Notes: generated from the letters alone by a model not told the origin. A stretch of 64,000 nt of DNA from Variovorax sp. OAS795 (GCF_040546685.1 NZ_JBEPOH010000001.1:3906001-3970000); one strand, 5' to 3'. Positions 26,101 to 42,363 are shown, counted from the stretch's first letter. Program-made: numbers and translations.

Positions 26101-29100
26101 CCGGCCCCGCGGTCAGCGTGCACACCGCCTGCTCCACTTCGCTGGTGGCCGTGGCCCATGCCTTCCACGCACTGCGCACCGGGCAGTGCTACATGGCGCT
26201 GGCGGGTGGCGCCTCGGTCACCTGCCCGACGCGCAGCGGCTACCTCTACCAGGAGGGCTCGATGCTCTCGCCCGATGGCCGCACGCGCAGTTTCGACGCG
26301 CAGGCCCAGGGCACGGTGTTCAGCGACGGCGCCGCGGTGGTCCTGCTCAAGCGCCTCTCTGACGCACAGGCCGACGGCGACACCATCTATGCCGTGCTGC
26401 GCAGCGCCTGCGTCAACAACGACGGCGGCAGCAAGGCCAGCTTCACCGCGCCCAGCGTGGACGGCCAGGCGGCCGTGATCCGTGCGGCGCTGGCGGCGGC
26501 CAACGTGGATGCGCGCAGCATCTCGTACGTGGAGGCGCACGGCACCGCCACGCCGATGGGCGACCCGGTCGAAGTCGAGGCGCTGACCTGCGCCTACGGC
26601 GAGCACACCGACGCGCTGGGCTACTGCACGCTCGGTTCGCTCAAGAGCAACGTGGGCCACATGGTGACGGCCGCGGGCGCCGCCGGGCTCATCAAGACGG
26701 CCCTTTCGCTGCACCACGAAGTGATTCCGCCGACCGCGCATTTCAGCGCGCCGAACCCGGCCATCGACTTCGCCCGCACGCCCTTCTACGTGTCGCCCAG
26801 CCTGCAGCCGTGGCCGCGTGCCCGCGAGCCGCGCCGTGCCGGCGTCAGCTCCTTCGGCGTCGGCGGCACCAACGCGCACGTCGTGGTCGAGGAAGCCCCC
26901 GTGCGGCCCGCATCGACCTGCGCGAAAGGCCCGCAGGTGTTGCCGCTGTCGGCCCGCTCGGAGGCCGCGCTGGCCGTCGCCACCGAGCAGCTCGCCGCCC
27001 ACCTGGAGGCAACGCCCGGCGTGCCGCTGGCCGACGTCGCCTACACACTGGGCGTCGGCCGCAAGGCGCACGCCTTCCGCCGCGCCGTGGTGGCCAGCAA
27101 TGCGGCCGAGGCCGTGGCCGCGCTGCGTGGCAACGACGGCCCGTGGCGCGTCAGCGGACGCATCGATGCGCGCGCGCCGCAGCCGGTGCTGATGTTCCCG
27201 GGCCAGGGCGCCCAGTACCCCGGCATGGGCAAGAACCTGCATGCGAACGATCCGGTGTTCGCCGCCGCGTTCGACACCTGCATCAAGGCCTTCGGCGATG
27301 CGGTCGACTTCGACCTGCGCGAGCGCATGTTCGGCACCGACGCCGAGGCACTGGTGCCCACGGCCGTCACGCAGCCCGCCATTTTCACGCTCGAATACGC
27401 GCTGGCACGCCGGCTGCTGTCGCTGGGTGCAAGGCCGCATGCGCTCATCGGCCACAGCGTCGGGGAGTTCGTCGCCGCCGTGCTGGCGGGCGTGATGCGG
27501 CTGGAAGACGCCGCCCGTCTGGTGGCCCGGCGTGGCGCGCTGATGCAGGCGCAGCCGGCGGGCGCGATGCTGTCGGTGCGCCTGGGCGCAACCGAGCTCG
27601 CGGCCAGGCTCGGCCCGTCGCTCTCCCTGGCAGCGGACAACGGCCCCACGGCCTGCGTGGTCGCCGGTCCCTTCGAGGCCATCGAAGCCCTGCAGGCCGA
27701 GCTGCAGAAGGACGACATCGCGGCCCGGCCGCTGCAGACCTCGCACGCCTTCCACTCGGCCATGATGGACGCGGCCGTCGTGCCGTTCGAGGCGCTGGTC
27801 GGCGAGGTGGCGCTGCATGCGCCGGCGATCCCGGTCTTCTCGACGCTCACCGGCCGCCTGCTCGAAGATTCGGAAGCCACCAGCCCGGCCTACTGGGCCC
27901 GCCACCTGCGCAGCACCGTGCAGTTCTCGCCGGCGGTGCGCAGCGCCATGGCGCACGCGGCACGGCCGCTCTTCATCGAAGTGGGCCCGCGCAACACGCT
28001 CGCCACGCTGGTGCGCCAGCACGGCGCGGCCGAAGTGATGTCGCTCCTGCACGGCGAACCGGCCGACGAGGCGCGCACGCTGCGGCTGGCATTGGCCCGC
28101 CTCTGGACTTGTGGCGCCGACGTCGAGCTGTCGCGGCTCGCCGTTCGCGCCGGCGCACAGCGCGTGCGCCTGCCCACCTATCCCTTCGAGCGCAAGCGCT
28201 TCTGGGTCGACATCGCAGCCTCCGCAGCGACCCCGGCCACCGTGCCGGCCGTCTCGCCGCCCGAGGCGCCCGCTGTCGCACAGCCTTCGCCTGCGCCCTT
28301 CGTTCCACCTCTTCTCTTGGAGCCGATCGTGACCGCTGCAGCGTCCCCGCCACTACCTTCTTCCGCGTCCACTCCAGCCGCCGAACCCATGGGGGCCCGG
28401 CTGCGGTCCCTGTTCGAGGACATCTCCGGCATCGACATGGCACAGGCCGACGGACATGCGGCCTTCGGCGAACTCGGCCTGGACTCGCTCACGCTGACCC
28501 AGGTGGCCACGCAGATCAAGAAGCGCTTCAAGGTGAACCTGAGCTTCCGCCAGCTCATGGAAAGCTACCGCAACTTCGACACGCTCGCGGCGTTCCTGCA
28601 GGAGAGCCTGCCGCCCGAAGCCGCGGTTGTGGCGCCCGCAGCTGCCGTGCCTGCCGCGCCCGCCGCCGTGTCGCCGTCGATGCCGGTCGCCATGCCGGCG
28701 GCCGCGCAGGCCAGCATCGCCGTGCAGCCCGCCGCCTACCTGCCGCCGATCAACGCCGCGCTCCATGCCGGTGGCATCGGCATCGGTGCCACGCCGCTCG
28801 CGCAGCTGGTTGCGCAGCAGATGGAACTCATGCGGCAGCAGCTCGCGCTGCTGTCGGGCATGACGGCGGACACCGTCCCGGCCACGTCCGCCCTGCCTTC
28901 GCAACCGGCGCCAACGGCCGGCGTCGCGGCACAGCCGGCAGTGGTCCCTGTCGCGCAGCCCGCGGCTGACGACGGCGGCGCACCGAAGGAGCCCGTGCGC
29001 TACGACGTCACCAAGGCTTTCGGCGCCATCGCGCGCATCCACACGCAGCGCACCGCCGAGCCGAGCGGCCGGCAGAAGGCGCGGCTGGCCACCTTCATGC

Positions 29101-30550
29101 GGCGCTACGTGCAGCGCACCCGCAAGAGCAAGGAGTTCACCGAGGCCAACCGCCCGCACATGGCCGACCCGCGCGTGGTCAACGGCTTCCGGCCGCTGAC
29201 CAAGGAGATCACCTACCAGATCGTCATCGAGCGCTCCAAGGGTTCGAAGCTCTGGGACCTGGACGGCAACGAGTACGTCGATGCCCTGAACGGCTTCGGC
29301 ATGAACATGTTCGGCTGGCAGCCCGACTTCGTGCAGGAAGCCGTGAAGAAGCAGCTCGATGCCGGCTACGAGATCGGGCCGCAGCATCCGCTGGCCGCCG
29401 ACGTGACCCGGCTGATCTGCGAACTCACGGGCAACGACCGCGCCGCCCTGTGCAACACCGGCTCCGAAGCGGTGATGGCCGCGCTGCGCATCGCGCGCAC
29501 GGTCACGGGGCGCAGCACCGTGGTCGTGTTCACCGGCTCCTACCATGGCACCTTCGACGAAGTGCTGGTGCGCGCCGGCAGGGGCGCCAAGGGCCTCTCG
29601 GCCGCGCCGGGCGTGATGAGCGGCATGTTCGGCGACATCCGCGTGCTGGACTACGGCACCCCCGAAGCGCTGGCCTTCATCCGCGAGAACGCCGAGGACC
29701 TGGCCGCCGTGCTGGTCGAACCGGTGCAAAGCCGCCGCCCCGACCTGCAGCCGCGCGAGTTCCTGCACGAGGTGCGCGCCATCACCGAGAAGCAAGGCGC
29801 CGCACTCATCTTCGACGAGGTCATCACCGGCTTCCGCACGGCCCTGGGCGGCGCGCAGGAACTGTTCGGCGTGCGCGCCGACCTCGCCACCTACGGCAAG
29901 GTGATCGGCGGCGGCTTTCCGGTCGGCGTGATTGCCGGCAAGCGCGCCTTCATGGACGCGCTGGACGGCGGCGCCTGGCAGTACGGCGACGACTCGATCC
30001 CCGGCGTGGGGGTGACCTATTTCGCCGGCACCTTCGTGCGGCACCCGCTGGCGCTCGCGGCGGCCAAGGCTTCGCTCGAGCACCTGAAGGAAGCCGGTCC
30101 CGCCCTGCAGTCGGGGCTGACGGCCAACACCGCCGCAATGGCCGGCGAACTCACGGCCTGGTGCGCCGAGGTGGGCGCGCCCATCGCCGTGCGCCACTTC
30201 GCATCGCTGTGGCGCGTGAGCTGGCTCGAAGACCATCCGCTGCAGGACCTGCTGTTCGCCATGATGCGCAGCCGCGGCGTCCACATCCTGGACAACTTCC
30301 CCTGCTTCCTGACCAGCGCGCACAGCGCGGAAGACATCGCGACCATCAGCCGCGTGTTCAAGGAATCGGTGGCCGAGATGCAGGAATCCGGCTTCCTGCC
30401 GCGCAGGGCCACCGTCATCACCGGCTTCGACTACCGCAAGGCGCACGAGGAAGACGGCTCGGTGCTGGCCCGCGACATCGACGGCCAGCCCTTCTGGTAC
30501 GTGCCGGACACCTCATCGCCCAGTCAACTCATCAATGGAAAGGCCGCAGC

Positions 30551-30554
<4 letters not shown>
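23112..30554 (+). CDS. hybrid NRPS-PKS-aminotransferase (A-PCP-KS-AT-ACP-AMT), 2480 residues
   Basis: Domains by eye: residues 1-220 resemble the C-terminal lobe of a condensation domain only; adenylation ~225-725 (YTSGSTGTPKG ~370, FDAATLE ~415, NGYGPTE ~507, YRTGDLARW ~598, NGKLDRKAL ~705); PCP with GGDS, Ser764; ketosynthase ~837-1265 with Cys1007, His1143 and His1183; acyltransferase ~1360-1640 with Ser1449 and HAFH at 1545-1548, the malonyl-CoA signature; ACP with GLDS, Ser1792; a linker rich in Ala/Pro; class III aminotransferase ~1985-2450 with PLP Lys2263. No KR, DH, ER, MT or TE is present. The likely chemistry: an amino (or other) acid is loaded, extended by one malonyl unit, and the beta-ketone transaminated to a beta-amine, as by the AMT domains of mycosubtilin/microcystin synthases. 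Its stop overlaps the next NRPS gene start (ATGA). No ribosome site precedes the ATG. Confidence 0.93.
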
Positions 30555-35564
<5,010 letters not shown>

Positions 35565-35570
35565 CAAGCC

Positions 35571-36290
35571 ATGGGACACGCGGACTTCTTTGGCCTTTCC
35601 TCCGTCGAGGCGCCGGTGTGCCGGTACCTCGACCTGGACGACGATGCGGGCCCCGGGGCAGAGGACATTCTTTCCGCCGAGGAGCGCGAGCGCGCCGGCC
35701 GGTTCCAGTTCGAGGACGATCGCCGGCACTACGTGGCGGCGCATGCGGCGCTGCGCCGTGCGTTGGCCGCGCACACGGGCGAACGCGCCGAGACACTGCG
35801 CTTCACCCACAGCGCGTTCGGCAAGCCCTCCCTGCTGGGGCGGCACCGGGTTCGCTTTTCGCTGAGCCATAGCCGTGCGCTGGGCTTCTACGCCATCGGC
35901 GGGCGCGGACCGCTGGGTGTCGATGTCGAACAGCTGCGCACGGTACCCGATGCCCTCGAACTCGCCGAGCGGCATTTCACGCGCACGGAATTCGAAGCTC
36001 TCGCGGCCCTGCCTGCGCTGGAACGCCATCGCGCCTTCCTGACCTGCTGGACGCGCAAGGAGGCGTGCCTCAAGGCCATCGGCCTCGGGCTCATCGTGCC
36101 GCCGGAATGCTTCGAGGTCGGGCTGGAGTCCGACTGCCGCAGCGTCGAGGTGCCGGTCGCCGGCCGCATCCTGTGGATCGCGCTGCAGCCGGCGCCCTAC
36201 CGTTCGGACAGCGTGGGAGCGCTCGCGGAATGGCGCCAGACGCACGTCCATGCCAGCGTTCCGAGCACGGCCATGGAGATGTGCCTGTGA
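35571..36290 (+). CDS. Sfp-type 4'-phosphopantetheinyl transferase
   Basis: 239 residues. The enzyme moves phosphopantetheine from CoA to the serine of the carrier domains in the two upstream synthases. Seen: RFSLSHSRALGFYAI, GVDVEQL (metal-binding Asp/Glu) and CWTRKEACLKAIGLGL (the WxxKEA motif with catalytic Glu/Lys). FGKPSL precedes, as in Sfp. Length and motif spacing are normal. It begins 6 bases after the NRPS stop and its own stop overlaps the GTG of the next gene, so it is made together with its client proteins. A dedicated PPTase inside the gene train is strong evidence that the NRPS-PKS system is meant to be active. Confidence 0.92.
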   Translation: MGHADFFGLSSVEAPVCRYLDLDDDAGPGAEDILSAEERERAGRFQFEDDRRHYVAAHAALRRALAAHTGERAETLRFTHSAFGKPSLLGRHRVRFSLSHSRALGFYAIGGRGPLGVDVEQLRTVPDALELAERHFTRTEFEALAALPALERHRAFLTCWTRKEACLKAIGLGLIVPPECFEVGLESDCRSVEVPVAGRILWIALQPAPYRSDSVGALAEWRQTHVHASVPSTAMEMCL

Positions 36291-37105
36291 CCGCACACCC
36301 CTTCATGTTCGGACCGGCCTCGCGCCAGATCTTCGGCATCTTCCATGCCGCGGAAGACGCGCAGCCGGGCGACACCGCGGTGCTCGTCTGCCCGCCGTTC
36401 GGGCAGGAGGGGCTGCGGACCCATCGGCTGTTCAAGGTGCTGGCCGAGCGGCTTGCACGGGCGGGTGTGGCCACGCTGCGCTTCGACTTCCACGGCTCGG
36501 GCGATTCGCCGGGCGACGAGACCGACGGTGAACTGGACGGCTGGCGCCGCGACCTGTGCTCGGCGCACGAAGAGCTGCGCCGCCGGGCGCCGGCGAGCCG
36601 CATCGTCTGGGTTGGTGCGCGGCTCGGCGCGACGATCGCCGTGCTGGCAGCGCGCAATGGACGCTGCGATCCGGCGCGGCTGGTGCTGTGGGAACCCGTG
36701 ATCGATGGCCGCCGCTATGCGCGTGCCCTGCGCGAGGACCATGTGGCCGCGATCGATACGACCTTCTGCATCCCCGACCTCGCCTGGCGCCGCAGCCTGG
36801 CGCGCGAGCCCGACGCCATGCCGGAAGAAGTGCTGGGCACCCTGCTGTCGCCCAAGCTGCGTTCGCAGCTCGCTGCGCTGGTGGCCGAATCGCTTCCGCT
36901 CACCGCGCTGCACGACACGCTGGTGCTGACGCCGCCCGGCGACGAGCACACGGCGCAATGGGCGGCCGAACAGCAGTCCCGCCACATGCCGGTGCGGCTC
37001 GCGTATTTCCAGCACCGGCTCGACTGGACGTCGGACCCCTATCCCAACAGCGCCATGGTTCCGGCCGGCGCGCTCAATCGCTTGCAGGGTGCTCTCTATG
37101 AATGA
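36287..37105 (+). CDS. alpha/beta hydrolase, resembling exosortase-A-associated hydrolase 2
   Basis: 272 residues from a GTG that overlaps the PPTase stop (GTGA). Landmarks: VLVCPPFGQEGLRTHRLFK, LRFDFHGSGDSPGD and the elbow WVGARLGATIAVLAA. The elbow reads G-A-R-L-G, lacking the Ser/Cys nucleophile of ordinary GxSxG hydrolases, just as in the TIGR03101-type proteins (from recall, 'WG-LRLGA') that lie in XrtA exosortase/EPS loci. Those are presumed to act on carrier-bound acyl or lipid intermediates, but their reaction is not known to me. Here it stands between the PPTase and a second hydrolase and may take the part of the missing thioesterase, or act non-catalytically. No exosortase gene is visible. 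Confidence 0.8.
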   Translation: MTAHPFMFGPASRQIFGIFHAAEDAQPGDTAVLVCPPFGQEGLRTHRLFKVLAERLARAGVATLRFDFHGSGDSPGDETDGELDGWRRDLCSAHEELRRRAPASRIVWVGARLGATIAVLAARNGRCDPARLVLWEPVIDGRRYARALREDHVAAIDTTFCIPDLAWRRSLAREPDAMPEEVLGTLLSPKLRSQLAALVAESLPLTALHDTLVLTPPGDEHTAQWAAEQQSRHMPVRLAYFQHRLDWTSDPYPNSAMVPAGALNRLQGALYE

Positions 37106-38054
37106 CGCAACGCTCAGCCCGGTCCGGTTCGGAGTCGGCAACTCGCTGGTGGGCATGGTCGCCATGCCCACGCACCAGGCTCCGGCCACGGCCGCCTGCC
37201 TGCTGTTCAACATGGGCGCCAACCACCGGGTGGGGCCGCGCCGCATCAACGTCAAGCTGGCGAACGCGCTGGCGGCGCGCGGCATGGCCAGCCTTCGCTT
37301 CGACCTGGGCGGCGTCGGTGACAGCGATGCGCTCGATACGGCCAGCGACCTGCAGACCCGGTCGGTGCACGACCTCCAGGCCGCCATGGACCTGATGGAG
37401 AACATGCTGGGCATCCGGCAGTTCGTGATCGTCGGCATGTGTTCGGGCGTGGAGCATGCGGTGTCCGTGGCGGCCGAGGACGCCCGCGTGGTGGCGCTCT
37501 CGCTGTTCGACGGCTTTGCCTTCCCCGAACGCCGTGCCCGCTGGGAGCGCACGCTGCGCCGCGCCCTGGCGGCGCCCGCTCACCCCTCTTTTCCCGGCAA
37601 GGCCAAGCGCTGGCTGGTGCGCCACCTGACCGGCAACCCGTCCGCAAAGCCGCTGCCCGGCTTTCTCACTGAGAAGCAGCCGCCCGAAGTCAGGGCCGCC
37701 TGGTTCGGCAGCACCATGAAGAAACTCGTTGAGCGGAACGTCGCGCTCCAGCTCCTGTATTCGGGGTCGCTGCATGTGTGCGACCGCGACCGCGACCAGC
37801 TCGGTGCGATCGGCCGCGAGCCGTTCGCCAAGGCCCTGCAGTACCAGTTCATGCGCAACGTGGACCACACGTTCTGCACGGCGGAGGGGCAGCAGATCTA
37901 CATGCAGACCGTGGGCGACTGGGCGCTGGCCTGCGCCCGCAACGCCAGCACGGAACGCCGCAGCCCGAACACCCACACGAATCCGGGCACCAGCCCGTTC
38001 CCCGCCGCGGCGGCCGCCGAACGACCGCTATGCGGCGCCTACGCACCCCAGTGA
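37098..38054 (+). CDS. alpha/beta hydrolase, resembling exosortase-A-associated hydrolase 1
   Basis: 318 residues from the ATG at 37098 (AGGG eight bases ahead); the gene overlaps the previous one by eight bases. Seen: LRFDLGGVGDSDALDTASD, then IVGMCSGVEHAVSVA. The nucleophile elbow is G-M-C-S-G, that is GxCxG with Cys in the nucleophile place, like the GLCDGA elbow of TIGR03100-type hydrolases (recall). NVDHTFCTAEGQQ near the end likely carries the catalytic His. A cysteine nucleophile is suited to thioester chemistry, so this is the best local candidate for releasing the peptide from the last PCP. The final ~40 residues are low-complexity and probably disordered. Confidence 0.8.
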   Translation: MNDATLSPVRFGVGNSLVGMVAMPTHQAPATAACLLFNMGANHRVGPRRINVKLANALAARGMASLRFDLGGVGDSDALDTASDLQTRSVHDLQAAMDLMENMLGIRQFVIVGMCSGVEHAVSVAAEDARVVALSLFDGFAFPERRARWERTLRRALAAPAHPSFPGKAKRWLVRHLTGNPSAKPLPGFLTEKQPPEVRAAWFGSTMKKLVERNVALQLLYSGSLHVCDRDRDQLGAIGREPFAKALQYQFMRNVDHTFCTAEGQQIYMQTVGDWALACARNASTERRSPNTHTNPGTSPFPAAAAAERPLCGAYAPQ

Positions 38055-38086
38055 CCAAGTTTTTCCCTAGAGCAAAAGGACTTCCC

Positions 38087-39280
38087 ATGGCACACCTCGA
38101 TCAAGCCGGTTCCTTGCGCGTTGCACGCGTTCCACCCGACACCGCTCCGCCGCTCGCACGCGTGCGCATGCGAGCCCGGATGGGTATCGCGGCCGTGCTG
38201 CTGCCGCTGTGCCTGGCGGGTTGCGGGATCCCGGGTTTCAGCAATCCCGGGCGCGGGAGCTGGAGCGGCTCCGGCGGCGATGGGAGCGGCGAGCCGAAGA
38301 TCGTGGCCATCACGCCCGAACTGGTCCGCACCATGGCGGCGCAGAAGCCGCAGGCCCTGCCGAGCGAGGTGCAGCAGCTCTTCGGCAAGGCGCCGGCCTA
38401 CACCATAGGGCCGGGCGACGTGGTGGGCATCGTCGTCTACCGCCATCCGGAGCTGATGCCCAATGCGGGCGCCGTCATCTCGCAGCAGTCGGACCCGACG
38501 GGCGTGAGCGTGGCACCCGGCTTCATCGTCGACGGCCAGGGCGAGGTCAGCTTCCCCTACATCGGCCGCACGAAGATCGAGGGCCTGACCGAAAGCGCCG
38601 CGTCCGACCTCATCGCGCGCCGGATCTCGCCGTTCGTGAAGGATCCGCTGGTGAGCGTCAGGGTGCAGTCGTTCCGCAGCCGGCGCGCCTACGTGGAGGG
38701 CGAGGTCCGCACCCCGGGCCTGCAGATCTTCACCGACGTGCCGATGACGCTGGCCGAAGCGATCAACCGCGCCGGCAGCTTCAATGCGGTAGGCGACCGT
38801 TCGCGGGTGAGCCTGACGCGCGGCGAACGCACCTACACGCTCGACCTCCCGATGCTCCAGCGCTTCGGCTACGACGCGAGCCGCATCCCGCTGCAGAACG
38901 GCGACATCGTGAACGTCGGCACCCGCGAGGACACCCGCGTCTATGTGATGGGCGAGATCCGCAATCCATCGGCCCTGCTGATGCGCAACGGCAGGCTGAG
39001 CCTGAACGAGGCGCTGGGAGACGCAGGCGCGCCCGATCTGAACACCTCGCAGCCCGGGCAGATCTACGTCATCCGCAATTCGCGCGGCGATGTGCCCGAG
39101 GTGTTCCATCTCGACGCGAAGAACCCTGTGGCGCTGGCCCTGGCCGACCGCTTCGAGCTGCAGCCGCGCGACGTGGTCTACATCGACCCCGTACCGCTGG
39201 TGCGATGGAACCGGGTGATCAGCCTGATTCTTCCCGCCGCACAGGTCGTGAACCTCGGAGGCACCGCCAGCCGTCGCTGA
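38087..39280 (+). CDS. wza: polysaccharide export outer-membrane lipoprotein (Wza)
   Basis: 397 residues. A lipobox CLAGCG (Cys46) follows a hydrophobic stretch, marking an outer-membrane lipoprotein. YTIGPGDVVGIVVYRHPEL begins the polysaccharide export (PES) domain; ISFPYIGRTK-like VSFPYIGRTKIEGL and VTVRVQSF-type VSVRVQSFRSRRAYVEGEV follow; two SLBB-like repeats lie in 220-360. Forms the outer-membrane channel for the exopolysaccharide together with the Wzc protein encoded next. The start at 38087 has AGGA seven bases ahead; it places 27 extra residues before the signal helix, so a later ATG (38168 or 38180) is also possible. It is the first of the EPS export genes after the NRPS/hydrolase block. 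Confidence 0.9.
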   Translation: MAHLDQAGSLRVARVPPDTAPPLARVRMRARMGIAAVLLPLCLAGCGIPGFSNPGRGSWSGSGGDGSGEPKIVAITPELVRTMAAQKPQALPSEVQQLFGKAPAYTIGPGDVVGIVVYRHPELMPNAGAVISQQSDPTGVSVAPGFIVDGQGEVSFPYIGRTKIEGLTESAASDLIARRISPFVKDPLVSVRVQSFRSRRAYVEGEVRTPGLQIFTDVPMTLAEAINRAGSFNAVGDRSRVSLTRGERTYTLDLPMLQRFGYDASRIPLQNGDIVNVGTREDTRVYVMGEIRNPSALLMRNGRLSLNEALGDAGAPDLNTSQPGQIYVIRNSRGDVPEVFHLDAKNPVALALADRFELQPRDVVYIDPVPLVRWNRVISLILPAAQVVNLGGTASRR

Positions 39281-39344
39281 GCGAACCCCCGCACCCTTCC
39301 ACTTCGCCCCTTATCCGTCCAGGCAACACACAAAAGGTGACCCT

Positions 39345-41633
39345 ATGAACGCGCACTGGCAGCCGATGATTCCCGCTCCTTCCGAAACGATGGCCGCGGA
39401 CCGTCCCCCCTCGAGGCTCAGGGAACACTTCGACCTGCTGCTCGACCACCGGTGGAAGATCGCGAAGATCACCGCGGTCGCGCTGCTGATCGGCGCGGCC
39501 TACACGATGTTCGGGCCGCGCGTGTACGAATCCAACGTGCTGATCCAGGTCGAGGATTCCGAGCGCTCGGGCGGCACGCTGGTCGGAGATTCCGCCAGCA
39601 GCGCGCTGAACGCCAAGACGCCGACCGCGGGCGAGGCGGAGATCCTGAAATCGCGCCTGGTGCTCGAGCAGGCGATCGAGGACACCAAGCTCTACATCGA
39701 GGCGCAGCCGCACTACATCCCGGTCGTGGGTGCCTGGCTGGCGCGCCATTCGAAGACGCTCTCCGACCCCGGCTTCGCAGGCCTGTCGGGCTACGTCAGC
39801 GGCACCGAGCAGATCGTGGTGGCGCAGATGGACGTGCCGCCGGAACTCGAGGGCACGCGCTTCCTGCTGACCGCCAAGGCGGACGGCGCCTACACCCTCA
39901 CCCATCCCAAGCTGGATGCGACGCTGGAGGGCAAGGTCGGCACGCCGCTCGATGCGAAGACCCCGCGCGGGCCGATCCACCTCCTGGTGGGCTCCATCGC
40001 GGGCCGGCCGGGTGCGGCCTTCGAACTGGTGCGGCAGTCCAAGCAACTCACCCTGCTCGAGCTGCAGAAGGACCTGCGCGTGATCGAGAAAGGCAAGCAG
40101 TCCTCGATCATGGACGTGAGCTGGCGCGACGGCAACCCGCTGCAGCTGGCGAACCTGCTCAACGAGGTGGCGCGGCTGTACGTGCGGACCAACATCGACC
40201 AGAAGACGGAGCAGGCCCAGCGCGCGCTCAACTTCCTCGGCACCGAGCTGCCCAAGCTCAAGCTGCAGCTGGAGCAGTCCGAGGAAACCTACAACCAATA
40301 CCGCAACCAGAACGGCACGATCAGCCTGGACGACGAAGCCCGCAATGCGCTGTCGCAGAACGTCGAGCTGCAGGCCAAGCTCCTGGATGCGACGCAGAAG
40401 CGGCTCGAGCTCACCGAGCGCTTCACGGCCCGCGACCCGAGCGTGCAGACGATCGATGCGCAGATCGCCTCGCTCAAGAAGGGCCTGGGCTCGGTCGAGC
40501 AGCGCATCCGCCGCATGCCGCTCCTGCAGCAGAACTCGCTGCGCATGCAGCGCGACATCAAGGTGAACACCGACCTGTACGTGTCGCTCTTGAACAGCTC
40601 GCTGCAGATGCGGCTCGCCAAGGAAGGAAAGATCGGCAATGTCCGCGTGCTCGACCAGGCGGTGGTGCCCGAGAAGCCCATCCGGCCCAAGGCCGCGATC
40701 ACTATGGTGCTCGCGCTGCTGGCAGGTCTTTTTGCCGGCGCAGCCTCGGCCTTCATGCGCAGGTCGTGGCGCAACACCATCGCCAGCTCGGCCGAGATCG
40801 AAGCCTACACCGGCCTGACCGTCTACAGCACCGTTCCGCTGAGCCCCCAGCAGCGGCTGCTGGACCGCGCGGTGCAGCAAGGCAAGCCCGGGGTGCACCT
40901 GCTGGCGGCGCTCCATCCGGACGACCAGGCGCTGGAGGGATTGCGGCGGCTGCGCACGGCGCTGAAGTTCGCGATACCCAATGCGCCGAACAACCGGATC
41001 ATGATCTCCAGCGCCACGCCCGGCGCCGGCAAGACCTTCGTGTCGTCGAATCTCGCCGCCGTGCTCGCCTCCAGCGGCCGCCGCGTGCTGCTCATCGACG
41101 CCGACCTGCGGCGCAGCAGCCTGGCACCCCATTTCGGCCTCAAGCGCCGCGGCGGGCTGTCGGAGCTGATCCAGGGCTCGGTCGAAGTCGACACGGCCAT
41201 CCACCACAGCGTGCTGCCGAACCTGGACGTGATCACCACCGGCGCGCTGCCCTCGGACCCGACGGCACTGCTCACGAGCGAAGCGTTCGCAAAGCTGCTC
41301 GAACGACTTTCAGGCCGCTACGACACCGTGATCGTCGACACGCCGCCCACGCTGCTCGCGTCGGAAACCGCCGAGATGGCGACCTTCATGGGCACGCTGC
41401 TGATGGTGGCGCGCGCCGGCGAGAACGAGTTGGGCGACCTGTCCGAAAGCGCGAAGCTGCTGCGGCATGCGGGCGCGCATTTCCAGGGCGTGGTGCTGAA
41501 TGCGCTGGACACGCGACGCCGCTACTACGGCGGCCTGGCCTACCGTTATGGAGGCTATCGGCTCAGGATGCATGACTACCCGGGCGCGCCGGCCGAACTT
41601 CCCGCGCCCGCGCATGCGGGAGCGCGGTCATGA
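39345..41633 (+). CDS. wzc: Wzc-type chain-length regulator/tyrosine autokinase
   Basis: 762 residues. N-terminal Wzz domain ([20 protein letters not shown] with the first membrane segment), a long coiled-coil periplasmic part ([19 protein letters not shown]), a second membrane segment ([19 protein letters not shown]) with a nearby proline-rich PEKPIRPKA, then a BY-kinase: Walker [15 protein letters not shown], Walker A' [12 protein letters not shown], Walker [13 protein letters not shown]. The tail is tyrosine-rich ([22 protein letters not shown]), the autophosphorylation cluster. It controls polymerisation and export with Wza. No Wzb phosphatase gene is in the window. It overlaps the next gene start (ATGA). 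Confidence 0.93.
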   Translation: MNAHWQPMIPAPSETMAADRPPSRLREHFDLLLDHRWKIAKITAVALLIGAAYTMFGPRVYESNVLIQVEDSERSGGTLVGDSASSALNAKTPTAGEAEILKSRLVLEQAIEDTKLYIEAQPHYIPVVGAWLARHSKTLSDPGFAGLSGYVSGTEQIVVAQMDVPPELEGTRFLLTAKADGAYTLTHPKLDATLEGKVGTPLDAKTPRGPIHLLVGSIAGRPGAAFELVRQSKQLTLLELQKDLRVIEKGKQSSIMDVSWRDGNPLQLANLLNEVARLYVRTNIDQKTEQAQRALNFLGTELPKLKLQLEQSEETYNQYRNQNGTISLDDEARNALSQNVELQAKLLDATQKRLELTERFTARDPSVQTIDAQIASLKKGLGSVEQRIRRMPLLQQNSLRMQRDIKVNTDLYVSLLNSSLQMRLAKEGKIGNVRVLDQAVVPEKPIRPKAAITMVLALLAGLFAGAASAFMRRSWRNTIASSAEIEAYTGLTVYSTVPLSPQQRLLDRAVQQGKPGVHLLAALHPDDQALEGLRRLRTALKFAIPNAPNNRIMISSATPGAGKTFVSSNLAAVLASSGRRVLLIDADLRRSSLAPHFGLKRRGGLSELIQGSVEVDTAIHHSVLPNLDVITTGALPSDPTALLTSEAFAKLLERLSGRYDTVIVDTPPTLLASETAEMATFMGTLLMVARAGENELGDLSESAKLLRHAGAHFQGVVLNALDTRRRYYGGLAYRYGGYRLRMHDYPGAPAELPAPAHAGARS

Positions 41634-42292
41634 CCACTGTCCGGACTGGCGCCCACGTGCAATTGCGCGGCAACTCGCCGCTGCTCATGGGCACCAAGCG
41701 CTTCGCGGACATCGTGATGGCGAGCACGTTCTTCCTGTGCTTCGGATGGGCTTATGCGCTGATCTGGATCGGCGTGCTGCTGACGTCCGGAAGCCCGGCC
41801 ATCTACAAGCAGCCGCGCTATGGCCGCAACGGGCATGTCTTCAGCTTCTACAAGTTCCGCTCCATGGTGCCGGATGCCGACATGGTCCTGGAGCGGTACC
41901 TGCGCGAGAACGAGGCTGCCCGGCACCAGTGGGACATGTACCAGAAGCTGGACCACGACCCGCGCGTGACGCCCTTCGGCGCCTTCCTGCGCAAGTACAG
42001 CCTGGACGAGCTGCCGCAATTCTGGAACGTGCTCAAGGGCGACATGAGCATGGTCGGCCCGCGCCCGTGCATGTTCGCGCAGAAGGAGCTGTACGGCGTC
42101 TATTGGGACCACTACTGCGCGGTGCGGCCAGGCATCACGGGCCTCTGGCAGATCTCCGGACGCAACCAGGTCAGCTACCGGCGGCGGGTGGCGATGGACG
42201 TGGACTACGTGACCACGCTGTCCATCCACCAGGACATCGCGATCCTGCTGAAGACCTTCCGCGTGGTGGCGGGGGGGCACGGCTCCAGCTAG
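41630..42292 (+). CDS. initiating sugar-phosphate transferase (small monotopic PGT)
   Basis: 220 residues. It lacks the four N-terminal membrane helices of WbaP; only one hydrophobic stretch ([18 protein letters not shown]) remains, as in PglC-like enzymes. [27 protein letters not shown] (with catalytic Asp-Glu), [10 protein letters not shown] and [12 protein letters not shown] are the standard motifs. It transfers a sugar-1-phosphate onto undecaprenyl phosphate at the inner face of the membrane, the first step of repeat-unit assembly. The sugar (glucose, galactose or a deoxy/amino sugar) cannot be fixed from sequence. It is coupled to the Wzc gene through ATGA. Confidence 0.92.
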   Translation: MTTVRTGAHVQLRGNSPLLMGTKRFADIVMASTFFLCFGWAYALIWIGVLLTSGSPAIYKQPRYGRNGHVFSFYKFRSMVPDADMVLERYLRENEAARHQWDMYQKLDHDPRVTPFGAFLRKYSLDELPQFWNVLKGDMSMVGPRPCMFAQKELYGVYWDHYCAVRPGITGLWQISGRNQVSYRRRVAMDVDYVTTLSIHQDIAILLKTFRVVAGGHGSS

Positions 42293-42363
42293 GCGCCGGG
42301 CCACGCCGCGCCACGGATTGCATCTCCATTTTTTCGACATCTCAACCTCAACGAAAGAACAGT

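Noticed and set aside
23628..28052. A 1474-codon open frame on the minus strand opposite the hybrid synthase, and others of 1200, 697, 662 and 614 codons opposite NRPS2 and the EPS genes
   Set aside because: They are antisense shadows caused by GC-rich third positions; their translations are Arg/Gly/His/Ala-rich without any domain, while the plus strand carries full motifs.
38054..38087. An intrinsic terminator separating the NRPS/hydrolase block from wza
   Set aside because: The 32-base spacer has TTTTTCCC but no hairpin before it, so there is no support for termination here.
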